Shown here: in pieces, positions 35,966-47,012 of the stretch
Numbering within the stretch: the first letter of the stretch is position 1
How the letters are laid out: each line of letters begins with the position of its first letter
From: Haberlea rhodopensis
Taxonomy: Eukaryota > Streptophyta > Magnoliopsida > Lamiales > Gesneriaceae
Direction of reading: 5' to 3'
Assembly: GCA_907163345.1 (NCBI GenBank)
Contig: CAJQUN010000059.1
Location: forward strand, 124,001-188,000
DNA length: 64,000 nt
Notes under the pieces: generated by a model
What the model saw: only the letters and a program-made list of their open reading frames with translations
What the model was told of the DNA's origin: nothing
The model's database searches: none
Position numbers and translations under genes: made by a program

Positions 35966-38380
35966 TGTGAGACCCCGTTATCTCTAACATACAATAAGGT
36001 GCAATTAAGAGAACTAATCATACCTAATCAGAGTTGTAAGTCGTGTTGACAATTGAGCTTAAGGTTTACATGTATATATGACATGCCAAAAGAAATTTGT
36101 TACATTCTTTAACAAATTTGGGTAAGGCTACTTCTACTGTACTCCTAGTACAAACTATACAAAATAAGTCTTTATCTTGCTATCTTGTAGCACTCCTTAC
36201 AGATCGGCTTATCAACCTGACCCTGGTTCTCCTTAGCAAAAGCACCTACAAGGACAACCCCCATCACATGAGCATATCGTAATTCATATCAAACATAACA
36301 TGAATGTAAAGCATAAATGCATAATCATAGTCATAAAATACGTCCTGTATTTCCAATGCATTTAAAACGCCCATTAGTTGTCCCTGTACCATAACTCATG
36401 ATAAAAACATTATATGATATTATGGCTTCCTTATATAAATGTCATGACATATCTTTACTTCTTAAATCCTTACTTCAATCTTGAGTCGTTTTATCATTAG
36501 TGTATTTCAATGCTTCTTACTTTTCCACGTAAGCGGAATTCTTCCTCGCTTCTTATGGAACTCCATGTAAGCGGTATCCTTCCTCGCTTCTTATGGAAAT
36601 TCACGCCTCCATGTGCGAACGGTCCTCTACCTCTCGCTCCACATTTTCAGCGGAATTATAGTGTAAGCATTAAAATCCTCACTGGGATAACCTTGACTCG
36701 TGGAATACTCCTCTTATATTCCTCTCGTGGAACACACCTCTTATATTCCACAGCATTCATATGCAAAAATAATGCATGTCAACATGTATCACATCATAAT
36801 GCACTATCTTATGCATACTTTATTTTACCTTGTGTTAAATAAATAAACACGAATACATATTACCGTTGGGATGCCCGTACGTTGCTTACGTACCTTTCAA
36901 AAGATAGAGGAGTCAACCGACTTTATCTCCTCGACTGTGCTGGTACATGTGATGGTTCTACATAACCACATAACACAATATTAGGCACCCAGTAATAATT
37001 CGATACCAAAAACTAAACAAAATTCAACATTTGCCCCAATATGTCATCTCGCGATCGATCGCCCCTTAGCCCCGATCGATCGCGAGATGTTACTGCCTCG
37101 TATACCAAAAATATACAATCAGCGATCGATCGCCCCTTATTGGCGATCGATTGCCAAAACCTACTGGAACGTCGCGATCGATCGCGCCTTCTTGGCGATC
37201 GATCGCCAACTCTGTTCCTTTGCACTATTTCCAGAATTGTCGAGCACCTCATTTCATGCTATTAAAACTACAACATATAACAAAAAAACATGCTCGAGGA
37301 ATTATGCTAGGAACATCACAAAACTTCTATGCACGTAACCACATCAACGGTTTGATCAAAACCTAGCTAACATGCATAATAACACCTTCATAAAGTTCAC
37401 TCCCATTCAACCTTTTCCAGAAAAACAGGGCATTTACTCTACCCAGATTTTTTGAACACACATTTCACAAGATTGAATCCTTCACATAACACACGCAAGA
37501 TGCTCCGGGAAAAGTACTGGGAGCTTCATAACAACACCATGCAAGCCCGTAAATCAAAGGTTTAAAGAAACCTAAGCTAGCATGCTTCATAACCTCATGA
37601 TAAAACCCCTACTCAACTTAAAACAGGGCACTTCCTTTACCCAGATTTTCGAGGAACACCTTTCACAAACGCAAATCTAACACATAAAGCATGTAAGTTG
37701 CTTAACCAAACATGCTAGGGGCTTCATAAATATCACATGCAAGTAAGCATAACAAGATTTCATCGAACCTTAAAGTAGCATGCCAAATCTGCTATAATGA
37801 ACATACATACTTAAAAACTGAAATCTGGGAAAAATATATGATTCCTCACCACTTTTTGGCTCGACTTTCCTTCAAGAAAAAGCGCAATAAAAAGTGATCT
37901 TCTTCTTCCTACCTGTTGTCTGAGTGTGGTTCGAGTTTTAGGAGAGAAGGAGGAGACTTTGGAGGAGGAGAAAGTGATCAAATCAGATAAACAAAAGGCA
38001 TGAATGGCCAAGACAGCTTTCCAGGAAAACAGGGGAGGGGCGTGGGTTGCAGGCAAGTGGGGGTGGGGGGGTGGTGTGTTTGGGTGGCCTTGCGGTGTTT
38101 AATGTGTCCCGGTATTTCATACGATGTATTAAAATATCCCTCCTTGATATTTTATAATTTTACCACATCAATACATCATCAAAAACACCTAACATGCCTC
38201 CTAAACCATATCATTAAAATAAATATAACACCAACCACATACATTAATTCCCCAACTTAATTACATGCTTTTACCACATAAAGCATAACCCATAAACCCC
38301 AAATTAAATCATGCCTTTAACACATAATAAAATTAGCACATCAAAGCATGTTTACACATAATCCTTTCGGGGATATCACA
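35966..38380 (-). mobile_element. Solo LTR M2
   Basis: LTR of 2415 bp between perfect CCCAT duplications (35961-35965 and 38381-38385), without internal region. On the minus strand it starts TGTGATATCCCCGAAAGG and ends GGGGTCTCACA. The stretch near 38100-38170 resembles the E1 LTR near 10740-10800 (ATACCGGGACACA, TTTTAATACATCGT). It has a GTACGT box (36861-36893), AGCGG/CGCTT repeats near 36530-36600 and a CGATCGATCG array. Confidence 0.9.
37045..37205. repeat. CGATCGATCG array with a perfect 17-bp inverted repeat, M2
   Basis: Units start at 37052, 37073, 37123, 37144 (CGATCGATTG), 37175 and 37196; distances 21, 50, 21, 31 and 21. The first two units lie in a perfect inverted repeat: arm CATCTCGCGATCGATCG at 37045-37061 and its reverse complement at 37073-37089, 11-bp loop. 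Confidence 0.93.
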
Positions 38381-38385
38381 CCCAT

Positions 38386-38552
38386 TGCATTCCATATGCA
38401 AGGATTCTCAACCGGAGCTAACAACGACTTGTTGACACTCATGTCGGTATTCCCAACAAAATTGAACTGTCCCAGTACAAGTCTCTCAAAACATACAACA
38501 TGTTAACGTTCTCATGAGGTATTCCCTGCCTCAATCCTCATGCCACATAGTC
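38386..38552 (-). mobile_element. M1 internal fragment between M2 and M3
   Basis: 167 bp of M1 left between two solo-LTR insertions. It ends with TAGTC, the probable left target duplication of M3. No coding content. Confidence 0.75.
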
Positions 38553-40528
38553 TGTAAGGCCTCTCTACCTTAACAGTGAAATAAGCAAGTAAACAGGGCT
38601 AAACATTCATTAAAGATAAGTTATGGTTCCGGTTGTAGCCTTGAGCTTAACAGGATTACAGGCCAAAATTAAAATTCTATGAGCTAGTTAATTACATTCC
38701 ATCAATGAATGTTAATACTATAGATTTACACTACTCTAGAGTAGAGACTATACAAAATCCTGAATCCTAATTCACAATGCTCCTCGAAGCTCACTGCCTC
38801 AACCCAGCCCATAGCCCTCCTCGTCAAAAGATGTACCTACAGGAACAACTCACCATGAGCATATACATCACCATTCAACACAATTCAACATAATAATATA
38901 AATAAGCGCATGAGACGATTAATAAATATGCTCCCTGATTTACCACATTAGCACATTTTCATTGTTGTTCCTGTTTCATAAACTCATGCACAAAATCATT
39001 AGTTCACATCATAGTGATCGATACCACGTTCCAATTATAATCACAATATTCCACATTAATTACTGAGAATCGTGACTGTTCCGGTCCCAATACAACAGCG
39101 GAATTTTAGGACCCCTCGCTTCGACATATAGCGGCATCATATGATATCCCTCGCTTCGACAATGACAGCGGCATGTTACCTCGCTTAGACATGACAGCGG
39201 CAAATATCATACTACACATCGCTTCATATGACAGCGGCAAGTACCTCCCTCGCTCGGAGATAAAGGCTACCGGAACATTCATCTATTTCCACACAATAAT
39301 CAAACACAATAATTGATCCCATTATCACGATATAACACTATCATTTCACATATTCCATCACATATAAGTACTCACTATCCACGATATACATAATCAAAAG
39401 CGTAACACGTTTTACCGTCCGATGCCCGTACGTCTCACTACGTACCTTTATTTCAAAAGTGGAGAAGTTGAAGAACTTTATCTTCTCGATGTTGTTGGTA
39501 CCTGGGATGGTTCTACACAATGACACAAATCAATATTAGAAGCCAATATACGAATCATTACCAAAAGTTACACAAAACATCAACAATTTGCATTCTGGAC
39601 AGCGGCGATCGATCGCTATTTTTGAAGCGATCGATCGCGAGCCTCACCGATCGATCGCTTCAAAATAGCGATCGATCGCCACTCGCTTATGGTTTGAGGC
39701 GATCGATCGCCTAATCCAGCGATCGATCGCTCCTCGTTTGAAAATGTTACTGGCGACATGCGATCGATCGCCCACTTCGGGGGGGATCGATCGCCGAGTC
39801 CAGAAACCTGAAAAATCACCCATTTGCTGCCCAAACTCAAACCAACACAAAGCCAACTCAAACTCACAACATCAAACTACCAAAAATCTCAACTTTAACA
39901 CCTCAAAACACAACCTCCAACCACATACAACATTAAACAATAAAATCCACCCCTTCTACCCCAAAATATGATACAAAGCTAACCAATAACCAACAAAACT
40001 TTACTATATTGATAGCTTACCACTTGAGCTTCAAGATTTTGCAAGAAATCACAAAAAGGACTCTTTTCCAAAGTTTTCTCCTTCTCTTCTTGCCAAGAAA
40101 CGAAAAGGGGGTTTTGGATAGGGTGTTGGATGAATATCACATAAGGGAGCAAATATGTGGCTGGAATTAAAAGGAGGAAAGTGGAGTTTTTTAAATATAT
40201 TAAACCAAATGCAAGTTGCTAGCATGGTGTGCAAAAATCATGCCTAACATGACATTTTAGAACCCCTTTGAAAATAGGCACTAAGACTCATATAAATCAT
40301 GCTCTACACAATTAATTATAAAACCCACTCCAAACAATTCATACTAGGAATCCAATATTCCAACATGCAACGAATGCATCCCGAAAGGCTCTACCGGGTC
40401 AAACCCACATGTGACTAAGTATTTCCACATGATAATCAATTCCAACACATAATTCAATTATCCACATAATTAATCATATGAACATAATTAATGCCTTAAT
40501 TGCAATTAATCATTTCGGGGACATCACA
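38553..40528 (-). mobile_element. Solo LTR M3
   Basis: LTR of 1976 bp, minus strand, starting TGTGATGTCCCCGAAATG and ending GAGAGGCCTTACA. The flanks are TAGTC (38548-38552) and TAGTG (40529-40533), a duplication with one mismatch. It carries a GTACGT box (about 39412-39450), AGCG/CGCT repeats (39100-39265), the CTACTC/GAGTAG hairpin near 38740 and a CGATCGATCG array. Its transcription-start part resembles the chromovirus complex LTRs. Confidence 0.85.
39605..39793. repeat. CGATCGATCG array with inverted duplication, M3
   Basis: Units start at 39606, 39628, 39648, 39669, 39700, 39720, 39761 and 39784 (GGATCGATCG); distances 22, 20, 21, 31, 20, 41 and 23. The spacers CTATTTTTGAAG (between units 1 and 2) and CTTCAAAATAG (between units 3 and 4) are reverse complements apart from one T, so units 1-2 and 3-4 form an inverted repeat of about 33 bp with a 10-bp centre. 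Confidence 0.93.
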
Positions 40529-43355
40529 TAGTGACTACAAGAGTCCACTATAAACCCTCATCGTATTATCATACGATTTACCAAACTCGGTACCAACGAG
40601 TAGTATAATGGCTACAACAAGCTCATTATAATACTGCAACAACACCTGGCTAGCAGATTCGCTGCCTCCTTAGGTTTATACCAAACCTACCAACGTATCA
40701 TACATTCCACCCCGGTATACCATACCTTACCATCCATTAGAGTGGTGGGTCATCACCCAACATTTCTCTAATACCAAAGCACAACGGACATCCCGATGTC
40801 CTTACCCAACCACAATGCAATCCTATCCATTAGGACTTATTCCACACCTTTATGTGTGGGTGTGACCATCTCTACCATGCGTCACATCGGTATATGCAAG
40901 TAGTTTTCTCAATAACTACTCCTACCACCAGTCACTTGGCCATAGCCATCCCAACGAGCATACTCAAAGGTACCCCTACTCGTAAAATATTACTTTAAAA
41001 CGTGCTGCGGTACACTTACTTGTACGCGCCATCCAATAATTCATCGAGCAAACCTGCTAGGCATAATTGTCTCGTCAACCGGTGACTCAAACACTATTCC
41101 GTATCCACCATTGGCACTCCAACCATACGACTAAATACATATACCTAAATGTATTTTTCATCGTAACAACGGCACACGTCCACATAGAACATTCACCATT
41201 TCATCGTCATCCTATGACGGCACATGTCAACATATGACATCCACAATATCATCGTCAACTCATGACGGTACATGTCAACATATGATATCCACAACATCAT
41301 CGTCAACCTGTGACGGTATATGTCAATACATAACATCCACAATATCATCGTCAACCTGTGACGGTACATGTCAATACTTGACATCCACAATATCATCGTC
41401 AACATGTGACAGTACATGTCAATACATGACATCCACAATATCATCGTCAACCTGTGACGGTACATGTCAATACATGACATCCACAATATCATCGTCAACT
41501 CGTGACGGTACATGTCAATACATAACATCCACAATATCATCGTCAACCTGTGACGGTACATGCCAATACATGACATCCACAATATCACAAGTGATTAATC
41601 AATTATTACTCCAAAAATATACAAAAGACTATCATTACCCGATGCATACCATAGATATGATGGTATCACCACAGCGGTTACACCACACCCTGTCTCATCA
41701 CTCAATTCCTCGTTCCCCTGGAATATTCCAATATCCTCTTGGCCTACATCTCATATACCCAAGGAACAACAATAGCACAACGTTCATTACCATCTGCAAT
41801 CAACACATCATCAATATACATTGCCGACACACTAGATGTATAACAACATTCATTTCACTACGGTGGTATATAATACTCATTGCCCCACGCGGTACACAAT
41901 ATTCATCGCCCAATGGCGGTACACAATCAATACCCCTCGCTTCGATATGACAGCGGCATAATCATCGCTTCACCATATGAGCAAGTATTAAATTCCAATA
42001 TATCATAATCATAAGACAAATATCAATGCATGTTTATGCATCATAATATCCACCACATAATCATACCATCATCTCGCCAATAGATGTCATCGATATATCG
42101 GTGTCAATACACCCAACTGTTGCATCATCACTGCAATAAAAGAAAGAAAACAATACTATCTCTTCATCCACTCTCTCCATTATTGCTTTCACCTATGCAT
42201 TTGAACATCACAATATGTCAAATCAACAAGGTCAATTAAATCAACATATATCCGTCACCCTCCCTCTATAGTGGAGGCACATAAAATACATTGCACACTC
42301 TCAATAGTGTCGATCCCGACAATAATCACATTGCATGCTCTCTCTAGCACCTACCTAATAACAATATACACGTCGCATGCTCCCTCTGGCATCGACCCAT
42401 TAACAATATACATGTCGCATGCTCATTCTAGAATCGACCCAATAACAATCGCTCGCTCGTCAGAGGAGACCCAATAACATTGCTCGCTCGTCAACGGCAA
42501 TCCTAGCACATCGCTCGCTCATCAGTAGCGATCCACATATCACATTAACACATCGCACGCTCCAGCGGCGACCCACAAATCAGATTAACACATCGCACGC
42601 TCCAGCGGTGACCCACAATTCACATTTAACACATCACACACTTGTCAGTGGCGACCCAATCACATTAACACATCGCACACTTGTCAGTGGTGACTCAATC
42701 ACAACGCACACTCGTCAATGGCGACCAAATCACATTAACACATCACACACTTGTCAGTGGCGACCCAATCACATCGCACACTCGTCGACGGTGACCCTGT
42801 CACATCACTCGCTCATCGGCGGTGACCCTATCACATCACTCGCTCATCACGGTGACCCTATCACATCACTCGTGCATCGGCGGTGACCCTATCGCTGTAA
42901 CTCAATCATAAATCACCTCCACAAGAATCATCAATCATCAATACATTATACAATAAACATGAACGATTGAATCAGCGCTAATACATTGTCACGTACCTGT
43001 GTCATCATGTAAATGACATACACATACCCGATTGTCACATTGTGAATTATCACGTATTGGCAGCACATTATCGTCCCCCATTTCTGTCATTGTACTTCTT
43101 AATAGGTACCACCAGCAGTGCATACATATTAATCAACGGGTATTCCTCACTACCGTACACTTTGTATTCTATTCACGAACCTGTAACCACCACGGTTAGC
43201 AATAACAATGCAAATTTTCATTATCTCATGTCATGCACATAAGCGTATAAATGTCATATCACTCTGACACAAATCACAATCATACGTAAATTATGTGCTA
43301 GTCAATTCTCTCGACACACCCTTATGCCTTAGACATCCCAAAGAGCTAACCACTA
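40529..43355 (-). mobile_element. M1 internal region, 5' part, non-coding with repeats
   Basis: Contains 48-bp tandem repeats (41190-41590), AGCGG-type pieces near 41930-41960 and short GGCGGTGACC/CTCGCTC repeats (about 42440-42895), comparable to the hairpin repeats of LARD3 at 56240-57100. An acceptor-like sequence, minus strand CTAACCGTGGTGGTTACAG, ends at 43181. The long frames at 41234-41950 (+) and 41193-41588 (-) exist because 48 is a multiple of 3. Confidence 0.7.
41190..41590. repeat. 48-bp tandem repeats, each with two inverted repeats
   Basis: About eight units. Each has CGTCA-(5 nt)-TGACG, with the loop varying (ACCTG, ACTCA, TCCTA, ACTCG), and ATGTCA-(5 nt)-TGACAT. Stems are better conserved than loops. 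Confidence 0.85.
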
Positions 43356-43366
43356 CTCTGATAACA
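43356..43366 (-). other. Primer-binding site of M1, altered
   Basis: Minus strand reads TGTTATCAGAG followed by TAGTGG, four bases from the 5' LTR. The intact sites in the window read TGGTATCAGAGC, so M1 has G-to-A/T type changes at two places and would pair less well with initiator tRNA-Met. Confidence 0.8.
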
Positions 43367-43370
43367 CTAA

Positions 43371-44170
43371 TGTAAGGACCCCGTGCCGTTAATCCTCTAT
43401 TAGTGTATTAACCCATGTGTTTAGTGCATACAATCATGTAATCAGGGGGAAAATCACATGCTACCATAGCATAACATACCAATAATAAAATTTCTCACAT
43501 TATTCCATATAATGTCCAATTTCTCCCAACCATGCCCTTTATACAACCCATATACACAATATGACAGTGCTCACATGCGAGCATCAAAAGAGTGAATATG
43601 TATTTAATGTATAAAGTACCCAACACAATACCAGCACTGACACTTCAGTCCTGGAAGCGCCTCCAATGCTTAGCTCGATCTCAACTCCAGAGCTTCCGCT
43701 ATACCTGTTCCACTTTCCCCAACAGAGACAACCCCCACACGAGGTGAGCATACCAATACCACCGATCCAATAATCACAATATCACATTACATAATTTACA
43801 GAATGTAAAGCGGTGAAATTTAAAAGACACTCCCTGAATAGTGTCATCCTCATACGGGATCCCCTGTGCTGTTATTGTTATCAAAATAACCAAAACCATC
43901 AATTACCCACAAGCAAGTTAATCATTACATTGATTAACCCATCCGTCTCCCAATAACAATACCAAAATCAATAAACAAATTCATTAAACAATGTTTACAG
44001 ATATTCCATATATCTAACAACTAATTCCATAGTCTCATTACCTCGCACACCCAATAGTGGCGGCATCATAACCGATGTTCACTCCATACGACAACATCTC
44101 AACCGTTGCTCGCTCCATAGCAGTCCCATATAATTTGCAATACTTACCATTTTATCGCATTAACAATATA
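43371..44170 (-). repeat. M1 5' LTR, part 1
   Basis: Begins TGTAAGGACCCCGTGCCG (+) and follows the 3' LTR closely, but has no Helitron and lacks about 115 bp present in the 3' LTR (between CAACCATG and CCCTTTATAC). Interrupted by the chromovirus complex at TCATG 44171-44175; it continues at 63595. Confidence 0.88.
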
Positions 44171-44175
44171 TCATG
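44171..44175. repeat. Target-site duplication TCATG of the chromovirus complex
   Basis: TCATG here and at 63590-63594. The flanking sequences on both sides are consecutive parts of the M1 LTR. Confidence 0.88.
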
Positions 44176-44925
44176 TGTGATATCCCCGAAATAATTAATT
44201 ACAATTTGAGCATTAATTATGTTTATATGATTAATTATGGTGATAATTAATTTATGTGCTGGATTTATTTATCATATTGAAATGCTTAGTCACATGGTAG
44301 GCGTAACCGGGGATGCATTTCGGGATGTATATTGTGCATGTTGGGAGAATTGAGTATTAGCATGATTTATTTGTTAAGGTGGCAATTAATTGGAAAGCAT
44401 GAGTTTAATTGAGGTTCTGGTGCATTTTGGTAAATGCTTTTAAAATACCATGTTGGGGTATTTTGTACATCATGTTAATTGTTGGGGTACAACTCTATTT
44501 GACCTATATAAACTATTACCCCACTTTATCACCCCACTTTACCATTCACTCTTTAAATCCCCAAACACTCTCCCAACCCTATCCCTTCCTCCATTTTCGA
44601 TTTTTGCTTCAAGGTAGAAGATAAATCTTTGCAAAAACTCCATTGGTGTGATTCTTGGTAAGATTTGAAGCCTAGCAAGGGCATATATCATTCCTTGATG
44701 TTTTTGTATGGGTTTACTTGGTTTTGGATTGATATATTAGAGTTTTGAAATGGGTTTGTTGGGGTTGATATTATTTTGGTTGAGTGTTAGATTTATGGAT
44801 GTATGAGGATGTTTATTGAAGGTTTTTAGTGGTTTTGTATTGTTGATGTATTAATATTTGAGTTTGTTTGAGTTGGGGAAGAAGAAGGGTGAATAGTGCC
44901 CGAAAATTGGGTGTACAGGTCTCGG

Positions 44926-45018
44926 CGATCGATCGGACATTCTCCCGATCGATCGCGAGCTACAGGGGAGAAGGCAGTAGCCTTCCGCGATCGATCGTGA
45001 GTTTGGCACGATCCATCG
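44926..45018. repeat. CGATCGATCG array, LTR1 (shortened)
   Basis: Units at 44926, 44946, 44988 and 45009 (CGATCCATCG, formed at the junction with the captured fragment). Distances are 20, 42 and 21, as in the first four units of LTR2. The rest of the array is missing. Confidence 0.9.
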
Positions 45019-45249
45019 CATGTATTGCAGCCTTCCGAGGTTCAGTTGGATTCTGATGTATCCTACGAGGAACGGCCAGTCAGGATTCTGGATAGGGCTG
45101 ATCGCAGACTCCGGAACAAAGTGATACCGATGATCAAGGTTCAGTGGGATCGTAGGGGTGTCGAGGAGGCCGCGTGGGAGACGGAGCAGCATATGGTGCA
45201 GCACTACCCGGAACTATTCTCTGGTATGTGATTTATGTTTAGTTTCGAT
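45010..45249 (+). pseudogene. Chromodomain-coding fragment captured inside LTR1
   Basis: 240 bp collinear without gaps with 51907-52146 (internal B); I saw two substitutions. It covers the end of integrase and the whole chromodomain (SYEERPVRILDRADRRL, VQWDRRGVEEAAWETE, MVQHYPELFSGM) as an open frame at 45025-45231. The left junction lies on GATC inside the CGATCGATCG array. The right junction lies on CGAT, after which the LTR resumes as in LTR3 at 62346. Such coding sequence does not belong inside an LTR. Confidence 0.92.
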
Positions 45250-46357
45250 CGCGAGTTGCAAAATTTGGTGTTTTTGGATATTTTTGTGAAATTTTTGATA
45301 TTGGACTATTATTGGCTCCTAATATTGAATTGTGTGAATGTGTAGAACCATCCCAGGTGGCCACACAGCTTAGGAGATAAAGTCCACGACACATCACATT
45401 TTGGGACTAAGGTACGTAGTGAGACGTACGGGCATCGGACGGTAAAACATATTTATTACGCTTTGAATTGGTTATGCACTATGGTTGCACACATGGAATT
45501 GATTATGCATTGTGGTTGCATATGTGGTCTTGTTTATGCATCATGGATTGCATACATGGTTTGGTCATGCATTTTGGTTGCATGTATATATTGGATGCAT
45601 TGTTGCATGTGATTGTGAGTCGGGATTTATATTCCAGTGATGGAGAATACTTGCCGCCAGTGGCGTAGCGATGTGAATACTTGCCGCTGTCATACCGTAG
45701 CGATGAGAGAATATTTGCCGCTAATATGAAGCGAAGAACACGACCACTGTCATATTTATAGCGAGGGATATTAGTGCCGCTGGTATTGTCTAAGCGAGGG
45801 GTATTTCCGCTGTCATGATAACGCGAGGGGTATTATGCCACTGATATAATAAGACTCGGGAATAGAACACGGTATATATGGAAATCGGTGCATGTCATGA
45901 CATACATATCGGTATTATAATCCATTGATTATTATTGTGGTACAGGGACAACCAATGGAGCTTTTAAATGTATTGAATACAGGAAGTGAATCGCATTTAT
46001 GGTTTATGCATTGAATTATGATCATATTATTGTGAATATGATTTATATACATGCTCATGGTTTTGGGGTTGTTCCTGGGCGGAGGGGCAAAGGCGGGTTG
46101 ATGCGGTGAGCCGGTGAGGAGTGCTCTTGGCATAGCAGACCTAATTCTTTTGTATAGTCTCTACTCTAGGAGTAGTGTAAAGCTATAGGGTTAACATTCA
46201 ATTTGGTTGGGAATGTAATTAATCCCTTTTGGAAATTTTATTTTGGCCTGTAATCTTAACGGCTCAATACATCAACACGAACTTTATAGTCTTAGATGCA
46301 TGTTTAGCTCTATTACGCCTTTTATCCGCACTTAAGGAACTAGGGTCCTTACATTAG

Positions 46358-46369
46358 TGGTATCAGAGC
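46358..46369 (+). other. Primer-binding site (initiator tRNA-Met), copy A
   Basis: TGGTATCAGAGC four bases after LTR1. Confidence 0.95.
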
Positions 46370-46562
46370 AGTGGTTAGAGAACCCGGGAACGAGTGAAGG
46401 GTAGCCTTAGCATGATTGGCTAAGTGTTTACATTTGGGGCATGTTTATGCATGTGGTGCATATTTATGTATACAATTGTTATACTAACATGCTTGTCATT
46501 TATATTGTCTAACGGATTAGCATATATATTGTTTGGAATTGTGTTAACCTTTGTGTTACAGC

Positions 46563-47012
46563 ATGGCGGCTATGAATGCGAGGAACCTCAACGAAGAGGT
46601 GGGTGATATTGGGAGCATGAATGCTAGCATCGGTCAGGCAAATCCTTTACCCCCACCTGCTGTGGGCATCGAACCGGTTGCTCAATTACTGTTACCAGGG
46701 GAGCTTAGCCTGACTCAATTTCTGACCTTCCACCCACCCATGTTTGAAGGAACAGAGACAGGGGAAGAGGCCGAAGAGTGGCTGGAGAGACTAGAACAGA
46801 TTTTTGTATCTGCGCCGTGTGCTAGGATGGCTTGGTTAAGACTGGCAGAATTCCAGCTGGCGAAGAAGTCTTCCATGTGGTGAAAGACGACTGTACTGGA
46901 CCTTATTCAGAACCCGGTTTCTAAACCGGTACTTCTCTGCCGCAGCTAGGCAAACTAAGGAGGATGAATTTACGAATCTGAAGCAAGGAACCTGACAGTT
47001 TCGGACTATGCC
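46563..47012 (+). pseudogene. gag: Copy A gag, N-terminal part
   Basis: ATG 46563 follows an acceptor-like TTAACCTTTGTGTTACAG. The protein reads MAAMNARNLNEEVG, LSLTQFLTFHPPMFEGTETG, EEAEEWLERLEQIFVSAPC, the start of a retrotransposon Gag domain, and is more complete than in E1 (which lacks the LTQFL segment). It stops at 46881-46883, where E1 has TGG: a single G-to-A change makes TGA. From there to 47012 small deletions and frame changes separate it from the next frame. Confidence 0.9.

Larger units (their letters stand above)
44176..46353 (+). repeat. LTR1 of the chromovirus complex
   Basis: TGTGATATCCCCG to GGGTCCTTACA, followed by a PBS. TATA box CTATATAAACT at 44504-44514; donor-like TTGGTAAGA near 44658; CGATCGATCG array 44926-45018; then a captured chromodomain fragment (45010-45249); GTAGAACCATCCCAGG near 45345; GTACGT box 45411-45447; TGCA hairpin repeats 45473-45610; AGCG/CGCT repeats 45640-45845; CTACTC-TAG-GAGTAG near 46169. 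Confidence 0.9.

Noticed and set aside
41234..41950. 238-aa frame rich in Ser/Thr/Cys/Ile
   Set aside because: Produced by a 48-bp tandem repeat (16 codons), and the opposite strand is open as well; it lies in the non-coding interior of M1.
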